Source of the DNA: Spinacia oleracea
Lineage: Eukaryota; Streptophyta; Magnoliopsida; Caryophyllales; Amaranthaceae
Reading direction: 5' to 3'
DNA length: 64,000 bases
Assembly: GCF_020520425.1 (NCBI RefSeq)
Contig: NC_079488.1
Span: 25,174,247-25,238,246 of the forward strand
The position numbers and the translations under genes are program-made. Under the pieces are notes generated by a model that was given only the letters and a program-made list of their open reading frames with translations, was not told where the DNA came from and did not search any database. This document shows positions 1 to 11,789 of this stretch, piece by piece; within the stretch, counting starts at the first letter, position 1; every line of letters starts with the position of its first letter.

Positions 1-186
1 GAGAAATTCGCTGAGGAGAGAGATCGACGCGGGTGTTGAAGAGAGAGAAAATGCCGGTTCAATCGAAAGGGAAAAAGGAACTCACGTGATTTGATCTCAT
101 CCGTTCATTTTCTTTTAATCCAACGGTTATAAGAGGTTCTCATTATAAGGAGGTTCTCATCTTAGTAGAGGTTCTCACCAGAACCT

Positions 187-313
187 GGTACACAATTAGT
201 GCTTCAACGATGATTAGTACACAATTAGTACTAATCATCGGTTCTCACAATTAGTACACAATTATCCTTTCACCGATGATCAGTTAAGCTTGTTGAAGCA
301 CCAATTGTGTACC
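187..313. repeat. nested inverted repeat (hairpin-forming)
   Basis: Two 22-base arms (187-208 and 292-313) are reverse complements with one mismatch. Between them lies a second hairpin with perfect 12-base arms (209-220, GATGATTAGTAC, and 228-239) and a 7-base loop. The motif CACAATTAGTAC is repeated inside. No gene is seen in 1-690. This could be a small foldback element or chance AT-rich structure; its function is unknown. Confidence 0.6.
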
Positions 314-698
314 AACAGTAAAAATTGACAAGTACATGTGTTTATTTGTTGGACAAAATCTCATACCCGGTACTTCGTAGTTCGTAGCTAGTAGCACTGT
401 AGCAGCTTGTCGCACAAATTTGATAATACTCCTAGGAGATGATCTGACTTAGAAACAAACAACACGATCAATGTGTCCATACTCCATGTACGTGATGTAT
501 TCCCTGGAATTGTTGTTGATGCGGTTACAAGTTTTACGAGTCGTGCAATCAGTTCAAATGGTCTTGCACGCATAACGTGGCAGGCAAATTTATTAACACA
601 AGGAACCAATTTTTTGTAATTTTTAGTATATTTTGATTAACTTTTATATTATGGAAAAAAAAAAGTTGATCGATTAAAATTTTAAAGGGTTAAATAGT

Positions 699-910
699 TA
701 ATGAAATTCTGTCAGAAAGTGACCTTTTAAAACCCAAAATTTGTGACAAAGAACCTTTTAAAAAAAAGTTGTGAGATAGACTCAATTTCTATTTTTTGTT
801 GTGAATAGGGACCAAAGCCCAAATTCTGGTGGTCGAAGCAATTTGTCCAGAGTCGACAATCACGTGCCTGGCACGTGACTCGTTTTTAACAAATTATTTA
901 TTTTTTAAAA
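699..910 (+). repeat. left copy of a ~200-bp inverted repeat flanking the HSP70 fragment
   Basis: This stretch is a diverged reverse complement of about 13560-13745. Shared landmarks in order are a GTGACCTTTTAAA-like block, a GTTGTGAGATAGA block, a TTGTGAATRGGGACCAAA block, and a block near GTGGTC. Together the two copies look like the terminal inverted repeats of a DNA transposon of Mutator type that enclose the HSP70 fragment. I could not find a convincing target-site duplication, so the outer limits are approximate. Confidence 0.55.
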
Positions 911-959
911 AAGAATTCCCTCCAATTTTTTTTTAACACCCGCTCCTTCTTTGTGGGCA

Positions 960-1427
960 TGGTGGTCTTTCTTGGGATAAGCACAATCATAATACCACCA
1001 ACGGTCTCTATCCCAAGAGACAGGGGAGTAACATCCAGCAACAATAATTCATGTACCTTCTCAGTCCCTTACCACTCAAAATCGCAGCCTGAACAGCTGC
1101 CCCATACGCCACAGACTCATCAAGGTTGACACTCTTGCAAAGCTCCTTCCCATTGAAGAAATCCTGGAGTAATTGCTGAACTTTTGGAATCCTAGTATTC
1201 CCACCAACAAGTACCACATCATCTGCATTGCCCTTATCCATCTTAGCTTCCCTCAAACACTTCTCAACAGGCTCCATACACTTCCTGAACAAATCCATAT
1301 TCAACTCCTCAAAAGGAGCCCTAGTAATGGTGGTGTAGAAATCAACTACCTCGTACAGAGAATCGATCTCAATATCCGTCTGAGCAGTTGAAGACAAAGT
1401 CCTCTTCGCCTTTTCACACGCTATCCG
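960..1427 (-). pseudogene. HSP70 fragment (ATPase-domain end), broken
   Basis: Read on the minus strand, this encodes a stretch typical of cytosolic HSP70/HSC70: [60 protein letters not shown] and [14 protein letters not shown], i.e. the second half of the nucleotide-binding domain. Near 1045 the frame shifts and the homology goes on as [14 protein letters not shown] down to about 960, where it stops. The N-terminal part and the whole substrate-binding domain are missing, so the protein cannot work. The upstream edge of the homology (NPMSLRRLR) lies at about 13292-13311, on the far side of a copia solo LTR that holds a gypsy element. I infer a gene fragment captured by a DNA transposon and later split by these insertions. 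Confidence 0.85.
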
Positions 1428-1743
1428 TGAAGGAATTATGTCCTTAGACATTTCCGGCAATTACTAAATACAAATAGGAATTAATTATGAAGATAATAAG
1501 TTAATTATTTTAGTAATCATATTTGCTTGCTAGAGAATAAATGTGATTAGTAGGACAATATTGATTGGACCTACAACTAAAATAATTTAATCCTATAAGG
1601 TCACACATATAAGCACTAATTGGAATGGGCCCAAAAGGCCCGATGGCAACCGGTCTATTAAGGGAAAAAATGTTGGGCCTTGGTTTTGTGTTAACCTAAA
1701 ACTCTCACATTATAATAGTTATAATGTCAGGGATTTAGAAATC

Positions 1744-1748
1744 ACGTT
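1744..1748. repeat. target-site duplication ACGTT (left)
   Basis: ACGTT directly precedes the 5' LTR of the gypsy element and is repeated directly after its 3' LTR at 12949-12953. A 5-bp duplication is normal for LTR retrotransposon integration. Confidence 0.93.
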
Positions 1749-2090
1749 TGTTTGGGCCCATATACATGGTCAGCCCAACTCGGTATAAAAAGACAAAAAT
1801 GCCCTTGAGTCTTGAAAACCAAGGAAAACAGCTGTTCATTAGAAGTAGACATAATTACATAATTACCCCGGTGTAATCATATAAATACTCTACTGTAATC
1901 ATTAAGAAAGGCTATCTAATCATTACCTTTAAAAGCAAATCAGTCTCTCTCTCTCTAGTTCTTCTCACTTAACAACAACTTATCTAATTTTAATTATCAT
2001 ACGAAGGTTCCTCGGAAATCACGGTCGAATACGTCATCGGTTACGTTAATCCCCCAAGTTATTATATTCACAGTTTCTCAGGCAGAAACA
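1749..2090 (+). repeat. 5' LTR of gypsy element 1
   Basis: A 342-bp LTR, TGTTTGGGCC ... GGCAGAAACA. It holds two possible TATA boxes (TATAAAAA at 1784-1791 and TATAAATA at 1880-1887) and a short CT repeat near 1946. By eye it shows no difference from the 3' LTR. Confidence 0.95.
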
Positions 2091-2091
2091 G

Positions 2092-2111
2092 TTTGGCGCC
2101 GTCTGTGGGGA
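2092..2111 (+). promoter_or_regulatory. primer binding site of gypsy element 1
   Basis: TTTGGCGCCGTCTGTGGGGA follows the 5' LTR after one base. This is the usual position of the site where a tRNA 3' end primes minus-strand DNA synthesis. An almost identical site follows the 5' LTR of gypsy element 2 (47378-47397). I do not assign the tRNA with confidence. Confidence 0.85.
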
Positions 2112-2129
2112 TCGCTTAACAAAAAAGCC

Positions 2130-5100
2130 ATGGTGAACACCAGACGTGCTCGACGACCGTCACCCATTCGACATCCCTCACCTACCCAGTCACCCTCTCA
2201 AGGAAGGTCCTCGGCCTCCAGACATGTGGACGATCGGTCGCGTCATGGTCCAGTGCTGTCTTCTCGACACGATCACGTGCTCGAGTCGATCCATGCCAGT
2301 GACCCGCAACCTCACGGAGAAGTCGAGGGACCTTTGCCCGTCACACAGGAAGACTTAAGGAGACTGGCTGAACAGTTCAACGACACTCTAGAGCGTAGCC
2401 TCAGGGCCGCCGTGTTGAACCTCCGGGATGCCAATGAAGGCCCATCTCGACCCAGGGGGCAACCAAGAAGCACACACTCTCTACGAGAGGTCCTCCTCGG
2501 TCCGAAAGAGACCATGAACCACTGCTGAACCTTCCTCGACACCCAGGGGAACCTCGGGCTTCGAGAAGCCTCCCCCCGCTACCCCAGAGGCATGGCCGGA
2601 GCGATGCTCGAAATGTGATTGTCCGACGAAGACTCAGGAGAGGTGAGCTCGACGCCCGCGAAATCATCAACTCTCGAAGAACCGAGGGGAGACAAAGAGA
2701 TGCAGAGGGGATTTCTGCTCGCTCTCAACATGAGAGTTCGAGAAGATCCCTTGATCACCCTCGACACTCCCTCACCCCAGCGGAAACTCCAAGATCTCAG
2801 CACGGGTCCTCTCGAGAACGAGATCAAGAAGAAAACTCAATCACATCTGGAAGAGGGGCTGATAGACACACCCGAACAGAGAGAGAACCTCCTCTGACTG
2901 GGAGACGAGAGCCAACTCCCCCTCGAGACGAGGTGCAGCTCGGCAACCTCAGCTTCCTAAGTCCTTTTAGCAGACAGATCATTGAAGCACCAACCCCGAA
3001 CAAAGTCAAGGTGCCTTCCATCGACCCATATGATGGCACCTCTGACCCGAACGACCATATGGATGCCTACAAGGCCCGAATGACTGTCCAAACAGGAGAT
3101 GAAGCGGCATGGTGCAGGTTTTTCCCGGCCACTCTCAAAGGGATGGCCCTCTCATGGTTCTCAGGGCTGTCGGCTGGTGTCATCACAAGATTCTCAGTGC
3201 TCGAAGCTCTATTTAAGTCACAGTTCATTGCCGGACAAGTATACAAGAAGACCAGTATGCATCTCATGTCCGTCCGACAACAACCCAACGAAAGTCTCAA
3301 GGAATACATTAAGAGATTCAATGACGAATCCCTGAACATACCGAACTTGCAAGATTCCGTTGCCTTCACCGCACTCATGACCGGGCTAAAGGCAGGAAGC
3401 CGATTTCGTTGGGTCTTGGCCGACGAACAAATATCAACCCTGCCCCAAGCAATGATCCGGGCACAAAGGTACATTCAGTCCGCGGAAATCTGCAATCCGT
3501 CGGTCGAAGCTGACCTTAAGAGGAAAAAAGAGGTCGGTGGACGAGAAAAAGAAAAGAGACCCAAAGAGACTGATAACGGAAATGACCCTCGGTACAACAG
3601 TAACAGGAGAGAGATATACCTTGACATCAAGGAAAAGTCATTGTTGCCAAGTCCGACCCCGATCAGGACCCCCGCGTCCAAAAGAGATAAGAGCCTCTGG
3701 TGTGAGTTCCACAAAGAGTGCGGACACACTACCAAGGACTGTCGAGAATTGAAAAGGGCCTTGGACAGACTGGCCGACGAGGGAAAGTTGAACAAATTTT
3801 TGAAGGGCTCCTCCTCTGACAAGAAGGAAGATAACAAGGGATCAGATGCCCATAGTGATCACACCGAGGGATATGTTGGGGTGATAGCAGGGGGTCTCGC
3901 ATCCGGTGGCCTAACCGGCAACGCCAGAAAAAGACACTTACACGCACTAACCCAGCAGATCCTCGATGTCGAAGCACCTCCATCAAATCTCAAATGTCCC
4001 ACAATAACATTCCAAGAGGACTCCTCCCGAGTTATTCATGGTCCGCACGATGATCCCCTGGTTGTCGAAATCAAGGTAGCCAACCGAACAGTTAAAAGAG
4101 TATTGATTGACAGTAGAAGCTCGGCTGACATCCTAACTCTTGAATGCCTCGAGAGACTACGTTACAAGAAAAGTGACCTCGTCGACATCAGCCAACCTCT
4201 CGTAGGATTCGGAGGTCAATCTGTATACCCCGTCGGCATGATCAAGCTCCCCGTCCGTATTGGAGAAAAAGGAAAAGGAAGAAACCTTCCCATAGACTTC
4301 ATGGTCGTCGACACGCCCTTGCCTTACAACATAATAATGGGGAGGCCTCTGCTAAACAAAATCAAGGCTGCAATCTCAACCTACCAACTCCTCCTCCAAT
4401 ATGAAACAGACAGCGGGGTAGTCGGAAAACTCTATGGAGATCAGCGGTCTGCTCGGCAATGTTATAACAACAGCTTCAGGAATGAGAAAAATTCAATCCC
4501 GAACATAGAACCCCCTCGGAAGAAGAGATGTGTGGAGGAAAAAGAGTCTCCGGCTGACGATCTAGGTGTATTCCTTGGCGAAGATCCAAAATTTTATGCC
4601 CGGCCTAGACCAGCCGAGGAAGATGAGGAGATAGTGCTTGACAAAGATCCACTCCATACCGTCCGGGTTGGAAAGAACCTAGGCGAAGAATTGCGAGGCA
4701 AGATCATTGATATCTTGCGAGAATACAGGGATGTGTTTGCTTTCTCGGTCAAGGAAATGTCGGGCATCGACCGACGGACTATGGTGCACGAACTGAACAT
4801 CAAAGAAGGTCATCGACCAATCAAACAGAAGTTGCGGCATCAAGGCCAAGAACGCAACCAAGCTGCTGCTGAAGAAATCCGCAAGTTGTTGGAGGCAGGG
4901 TTCATCCGGGAGTGTCAATACTCAGAGTGGCTCTCTAATGTGGTCTTGGTAAAGAAGCCGAACGGAACCTGGCGAATGTGCGTCGACTTCACAGACCTAA
5001 ATAAAGCTTGCCCAAAAGATGACTACCCTCTGCCAAAAATTGACAGGCTCGTCGACTCGACGGCCGGACACGGCCTGTTCAGCTTCATGGATGCCAATGC

Positions 5101-7816
5101 AGGCTATCATCAGATTCCCATGTCCGAAAAAGACCAAGCCCACACTGCTTTCATCACCAGCCAAGGAGTATATTGCTACAAAGTGATGCCCTTCGGGCTA
5201 AAAAATGCAGGGGCAACATACCAGAGGCTAGTTAACAAAATCTTTGGGGAACAGATTGGGAGGAACATCGAAGTGTACGTTGACGACATGATCGTTAAGA
5301 GAAAACTCCCTGAAGGGCACCCCTCCGATCTCGAAGAAACACTCAAGACCCTGCGCCTACACAACATGAAGCTCAATCCAAAGAAATGCGTATTTGGTGT
5401 CAAAGGTGGGAAGTGCCTCGGATTCCTTGTGGATGAAAGGGGAATAGAAGCAAATCCTGACAAAATACAGGCGCTCCTCGACATGAAATCCCCCCGGTCA
5501 GTCAAGGAAGTCCAAAGACTCACTGGATGCATAGCAGCCCTCGGCAGGTTCTTGTCCCGATCGGCCGATAAAAGTCTGGCTTTCTTCAAAGTACTGAAAG
5601 GAGCGGGGTTTAGTTGGAATGCCGAAGCCGAGGCCGCTTTCCAACAACTGAAGGCGCATCTCTCGACCATTCCCAAGTTGGTCTCGCCATTAGCAGGGGA
5701 AACTTTATACCTTTACTTGGGCATCACTGAGTATGCACTTAGCGCGGTCCTTGTCGCCGAAAGAGAGAAACAGCAACACCCAATATACTTCATCAGCCAT
5801 GCATTCCGAGGAGCAGAAGCCAAGTACCCACTCATTGAGAAATTGGTATACGCCCTAGTAATGGCCAGTCGAAAACTCAAACCATACTTCCAGGCACATC
5901 CAATCAAGGTACTGACAAGCCAACCTCTGAGAAAGGTCATTGAGAGTCGAAATCACTCGAACCGCATGACTGAATGGGCAAACCAGCTCTCGGATTTCGG
6001 CCTGGAATATGAGCCGAGAAGGGCAATCAAAGCACAAGCCCTCGCCGATTTTATCGTCGAATGCACCAATCGGCCACCCGAAAGAGAAACGACGAGCCAA
6101 AAGTCGTGGGAACTCTATGTTGATGGGTCGGCCACTAGGACAGGATGTGGAGCGGGCATACTGATCAAAACACCCAGCGGTGATCGGTTCGAATATGCTG
6201 TTAAGTTCTCATTCCTAGCCTCCAATAATGAGTCAGAGTATGAAGCGCTCATCCTCGGAATTCAAATGTGTCAAGCCGCGGGGGCTGTCTCTGTGCAAGC
6301 CAAGTCCGACTCACAACTCATTGTCGGACAAATTCAAGGGGATTTCGAAGCTAAAGAAGACAGCATGAAAATGTACCTGTCAAAGGCAAGGAAAGTCATC
6401 GACCAACTGCAGGGTTTCACCATCCAACACATTCCCCGGTCAGAAAACCAACAAGCCGATGCCCTTTCAAGGTTAGCAAGTTCCGCAGAGGGGATGGAGC
6501 CTAGGACAATTATTTGGGAAGTTCTCCAAGAGCCTAACATAAATGTCGAGGCATTCATGAGCTTAGACAGAGGTCCAGATTGGATGGAGAAAATCATAAA
6601 GTACAAAAGAGACAACGTGCTCCCTGACAGTGAAAAAGAGGCGGCATCGATCAAGAAGCAAGCAGATTGGTTCCTTTGGCATAATGAGGCTCTCTACAAG
6701 GTTTCATACACCCACCCCTTGCTCAAATGTGTCACCCCAGAGGAAGGAAATTACATACTCAGGGAGATACACCAAGGGGCGTGCGGAAGCCACCAAGGGG
6801 CAAGAACCATTGCAGGAAAAGCGCTCCGGTCGGGTTTCTATTGGCCAACTTTAAGAAGTGATGCAACAGACCTGGTTAAAAGATGTGGTCGATGCCAAGA
6901 GTTTGCTAATCTCACCCGAATGCCGGCCAATGACCTAACAACCGTTCAAGCTGTTTTACCCTTCGACAGATGGGGGATGGACATCCTCGGCCCATTCCCA
7001 GTGGCTTCCGGCCAGAGAAAATTCTTAATTGTGGCTGTCGACTACTTCACTAAATGGATCGAGGCAGAACCTCTGGCAAAGATAAGCGACAAGCAAGTGC
7101 AACAATTCATCTGGAGGAATATCATCACGAGATTTGGGGTCCCTCGGACATTAATATCAGACAATGGTCGACAGTTTGATAGCAAGGCCACCAAGGGATA
7201 CTGTGATCGCTTCGGCATACAGACTCGGTTCACGTCGGTTTCACGGCCCCAAAGCAATGGTCAGGCAGAATCTGCTAACAAGATTATCTTGAATGGACTC
7301 AAGACAATGATCGAGGGATCTAGTGGTTCTTGGGTCGATGATCTGCCAGGTGTCTTATGGTCGGCTCGAACCACTGTCAAAGAATCAACTGGGCAAACTC
7401 CTTTTTCACTTGTCTATGGAAGCGACGCCGTCCTTCCCGTCGAGGTTGGCATTCCCTCACCACGAGTCACCTACTATGATTACGAGAAAAATGAAGTCGA
7501 AAAAAGGGTGAATCTCGATTTGCTCCCCGAAACAAGAGGAAACACTCTGCTCAAGTCCATTGCCTATAAGCAGAAGATTGCTCGGTATTTCAACAAAAGA
7601 GTTCGTCCTCGGCCATTGCACGAAGGAGATTGGGTACTGAGGAAAATTGAAGCAACTGGCCGAAGAAGCACCCTCGGAAAAATGGGACCTAACTGGGAAG
7701 GTCCTTACAAGATTGCAAAAGTTATTCGACCTGGCACCTACAACCTCGTCGACACCAAAGGCAAGCAACTTCCTCGACCATGGAACGCCGACAACCTTAA
7801 GAAATTCTACATCTAA
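2130..7816 (+). pseudogene. gag-pol: gag-pol polyprotein of Tat-lineage Ty3/gypsy element (one frameshift)
   Basis: The ATG at 2130 has a good context and begins MVNTRRARRPSPIRHPSP, a usual gag start in this lineage. This frame stops at 2528; the rest runs in another frame to the TAA at 7814-7816 (1733 codons counted from 2615, a position that is not an ATG). In that numbering: retrotransposon gag domain about 130-300, a CEFHKECGHTTKDC knuckle, protease about 480-600 with DSR (499-501) where DSG/DTG is expected, reverse transcriptase with YVDD at 888-891, gypsy-type RNase H, a second RNase H with its first Asp in YVDGS at 1170, integrase HHCC finger from about 1386, and catalytic Asp1456, Asp1516 and Glu1552 (exactly 35 residues between the last two). 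RT, RNase H and integrase look complete. The frameshift and the protease change argue against function of this copy. Confidence 0.93.
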
Positions 7817-8116
7817 AGTGTCTTGGTATGTATTTAAGTTTCAATGATGTAATAGGGGCATGGTAGGGGCATTGACGCCAAATGATAAGTAATTTCATCA
7901 TTGTAATAAACAAAGTGCAAGGCTATGTTGAATGAAACGAGAGAAAAATTTTGAGCCAAAATCTCGAAAAATACTTAGATTTAATTTCTTAACAAAGTTC
8001 CTCTACGAAGGATCAAATACAGTTCAATATCAATGTTCCTCTACTTCAAAGATTACATCATACTAGGTGCGAAAAGAAAGCAACAAAAGCAACACAAGAA
8101 AATAACAACCATCCAC
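7817..8116. other. pol-antisense gene spacer in gypsy element 1
   Basis: A non-coding stretch between the gag-pol stop and the stop codon of the convergent antisense gene. Both transcripts probably end here. I saw no clear plant polyadenylation cluster. Confidence 0.6.
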
Positions 8117-10715
8117 CTAAGGGTCGACGACATCAACATGGCTACCAGCGTCATCATCACCACTGCTGCTCGAATCAGAACCCGAAGTACTAGCAGAATC
8201 AGAATCGGACGAATCGCCCTTGTCCTGAGCAACCAGCTGAGCTCTGAGATCCTCTCGCTCCTTGGCCAAGATAGAATCATACTTTCCTTGTATCTCATCC
8301 CAACGTACATTGGGCGCAAACTCAGCCAAAGCAAGCTGAACTCGACGCAATGTGTCGGAAGTAACAACAGAAGTCGCCTCAAGGCCTATCTCAACATCAT
8401 GAGCCTCACCCTCCTCGGAATTCTTCCATTCTTCGATGATCTTCTCCTTCAGACGGTTCTGCGAACTCAAAAGCTCACCAATCCTAGCATCGGAAGTCTT
8501 AAGCCGACCCTTGACGGCCTCTAACTCAGCTTTCACATCCTTCAGCGCCCTGTTAACGGAATCACGCTGGCTCGTGAGAATCGTCGAATCTTCCTTGGCT
8601 TTGGCAAGATCAACCTTGGCCTGTTGGAGCTCCCCCTCGTCATTCTTAAGGCATCTCTTAGCACGATCCAACTCAGACTCAGTCCAATGAAGCTTCTTCT
8701 TCAGCTCACTCACCTCCGAGAGATACATCTTCTCTTTCTCCTGAAGTTTCCCGATCTCATCCCGCAACCTCTCTACCTCATCTGAATCCCCACTGTAGCA
8801 TCGGCGGGTGTAAGCCGTCATCCTGATGGAAAACTGAGAAACAATGTCTAGTTAGAAGGGAAGAAAATCATAAAATTCAAGCAAGAAAAAGAAGGAACTA
8901 TATCGAAGGACTCACCTCGGCCCAACTCTCATGGAGGGCATCAATCTCAGACTTCCCAAGGGAGGACAAGTGAGCATCGTCGGCAAGAGTAAACAACTCA
9001 CCCATCGCCCTGCTCATACGCCGATTCTTCAGATTGGAAGGAAGCTCTGCAAAAGGCTTTGAACTCCCATCATCGGTCGAAAGACACATCAATGACCCCC
9101 GAGCCAGGGGAGCCTCCTCGGCGAGATACTCAGTAGACTGATCACAACCATCCTCGGATACGGGGGCATGATGTCCCTCCTCCTCGTCAGAACAAACCCT
9201 AAGAGGGGTAGGAACCACTCTCTTGGCAGCTTTTGATCCTTTGGACCCCGAAGCAGCAGTCGTCGACACAGCGCGAGAAACCTTCTTCGGCGCGTGTTTG
9301 GTCAGAGCGGCCGTCGGAACCAGATTAGTAGTAGGCGCCCTTTTCCTCTTCAGCTTTTTGGGATCCTGTCCAAGGAAAAATTAGCACGAAAGCGAAGAAC
9401 GATGCTTATTCATCGGAAAATAAAAACCAACATACCTTCGGAGGTTCAGGAACCTTCATCGATCCAGCGGCCAGGTCCTTCCTTATCTGTGCGGCAAGAA
9501 GAGCACTAGCACTAATCCTCCCCGCCATTTCCTCGTCCAACTTCAACCGGGCAATATCTGCAAACCAACAAGCAATCAACAAAATTCACAAGGGAGAAAG
9601 AAAAGTTAGGAAAGCGAAGTAAAGATCCCCCGGCGCCTACCCTTAGGATAAGCCGGACTCAAACCAAATGATGACAAGAAGTGCTCGTCACTCAACTCCC
9701 GTGAACTCGGCAACCAGAATGGGGCAACCAGGAACCGCTGACCCTTTACCCGCTTCTCCACTTTCTGGAGATATATAGCAACTATCGCCTCATCTATCGA
9801 CATCATCGGCACTTTCCTATTGAGGGAAAAGTTCGGACCCTCGGACCCCGGAACCAACGGGATGCCCCACTCTCCACCATAATACACAAAAACAAACTCG
9901 TGGCGGAAACCCCTATGATTTGAAGGAACGGTGTCAACGACCTTAAAACCACCTCGACATTGGAATGACCACCAACCGGGACCATACTCGTAAGACGATA
10001 CTTCCACCAACTTCATCACCGACCGCCACAACGTCAAAGTACATCGAACCCTCAAAAGATCACAAATGGCCAACACCGAATTTATAGAAGCCCATGAGTT
10101 GGGCATCAACTGGCAGATAGACAAGTTATAGGCGCTAAGCAATTCAACAATAAAGGGATGTAAAGGAAATCGAAGACCCAGCTGAAGACCCGACTTGTAC
10201 ACGGCCGTACAACCCGGAGACGGAGTCAAGATAGTGTGTAACACCCCCGGCCTATACAAAATATACTCACCCTTGAGCGAATACTTCTTATTCAGGTGAT
10301 CGATGTGTCCTTTCAAGGTTTTCCTCCACCCAGGCTTGAGATAAAAATTAGCCGGACCCCCGGCAGGATCAGGCGCAGGGTAATCATCGAAGCTAGAAGA
10401 TGTCTGATCCTCTCCCTCGGACATTATTTGGACGAAACCACTGTTCAAATAAATATCTAAGTAACTATTATGTACAGGTGGAAAGGCAATTGAAACCTCC
10501 CACGGATAAGGACAATGTTCCTCCTCCCCGGCTGAAATCGACTCATCTGATGAAGTAGGAAGGGGTATGGCATCGGGTATCGCCGAGGGATCTAAGCATG
10601 ATGATACGACATTGACTACTACAACCCCCTCCACTCTTATTTCCCGAGATAAGTCAAATTTCTCGGGGGAGGTAGGTGGGGTGATCGGTTCGGACCGAAT
10701 ACCTCGTTTATTCAT
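8117..10715 (-). CDS. antisense four-exon gene of gypsy element 1: Transposase_28-like domain plus coiled coil
   Basis: Four exons on the minus strand: 10715-9641, 9557-9436, 9365-8916 and 8833-8117, all with GT-AG introns (donors GTAGGC, GTATGT, GTGAGT). Joined, they keep one frame of 787 codons from ATG 10713-10715. Exon 1 holds a domain that resembles Pfam 'Transposase_28, putative gypsy type transposon' (GLRFPLHPFIVELLSAY, QLMPNSWASI, WWSFQCRGGF). Exons 2-3 are basic and Ser/Pro-rich with KKLKRKR, a possible nuclear localisation signal. Exon 4 is a long coiled coil (about 130 residues rich in E, K, L and R) ending in an acidic Ser/Asp tail. Extra antisense genes downstream of pol are known in the Tat lineage; their role is unsettled. 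The frame is intact although gag-pol of the same copy is not. Splice sites are predicted by eye. Confidence 0.8.
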
Positions 10716-11760
10716 AATACAACGGTATTCGGCCCGAAAAACAACCCTTATTTACAAGTTAAAACTACACCTAAGGAAAAGCACAATGGCATACCTCTTG
10801 AAGCGTGCCTCCGTCGACCAAAAGAACAAAAGAGCGGTAGAAAAGGTGCACCGAACGCCCCCCTCAATCAAAGCTTCGCCAATAGACCTCTGTCCACCGG
10901 TGAAATAGAATACCAACAAAATTGAACACCGTCGGACGAATTAAATGAGTCGACCGACCGACCTCATAACATGCCAGACGGAATGTCGACAAGCCGCGGA
11001 ATGACCCGTCGACAAAGGGTCAAGGTACCTTCGGGAGATGCGCCGACAAATGATCGGCCGATAGCCGAACGGTGTGTCGACCGCCGGTAAATGCGTCGAC
11101 AGTCGGCAGAAAGTTGAAGGGTTCGTCGATAACCCCTACTCACCGCGAATGGTTCGTCGGCAATCCCTACTCACAAAATGTATAAAAAGAGAGGAGTGAG
11201 TAATTTTTAAGAAACACTGAAGAGATTATAGAAAGAAGAGCTCCCCTCCCCCCTTTCTTATACTAAGGAGACGGCTAGGTCAAAGGGAAGGGGGACGGCG
11301 GCTGCCTCAATGGAAAGGCCAAGATGATAACAACGGCCCATTATGAGGCCCAATACACTCCCCATTCGTGACTAACCCATCGACGGGTGCACTTTCCTCG
11401 GTCTCTGGGCCTAACTTCCGAAATTCGCAGGGCTCATTAGCCCTCTTCGAAGTCCCGAACTCAAAAGGAACACTTAAAGCTAAATTAAGTGCTTAAAGAC
11501 CTTCTAAAAAGGCGTGCTTAAGCATATCGTTTAAGACATTTAAAAGACCTTCACCCAAAGGCACCTTCCTCTTATCGAGGTCGGACTATACCTCTCTAAT
11601 CTAACTCTTGGGGCTTAATCCCTCGACCAACCTAACATGGGATAATTACCCGTCACTACGGAGAGAATCATCTCCTCGACCAAACCACTAACGCCAAACA
11701 ATACGGAAGGCCCCACGACTAAGTGCCCAAGTATTAAAGTATGAAACTCAAACACAATGA
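10716..11760. other. 3' untranslated region of gypsy element 1, upstream side of the antisense gene
   Basis: No credible ORF. The stretch should hold the promoter of the antisense gene. GTCGAC-type words recur between 10930 and 11160, often as GTCGACA or CGTCGGC. A possible minus-strand TATA box was not obvious. Confidence 0.5.
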
Positions 11761-11789
11761 GCGGTTCCTCGGCCAAAGGTAAGAGGGAG

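Noticed and set aside
388-609. 73-codon minus-strand ORF
   Set aside because: Starts at a non-ATG codon, no homology, AT-rich intergenic DNA.
5176-5676. 166-codon minus-strand ORF within pol
   Set aside because: Mirror frame of the conserved reverse transcriptase; the plus strand carries all the motifs.
8033-8524. 163-codon plus-strand ORF
   Set aside because: Opposite frame of the coiled-coil exon of the antisense gene, which has splice sites and consistent composition.
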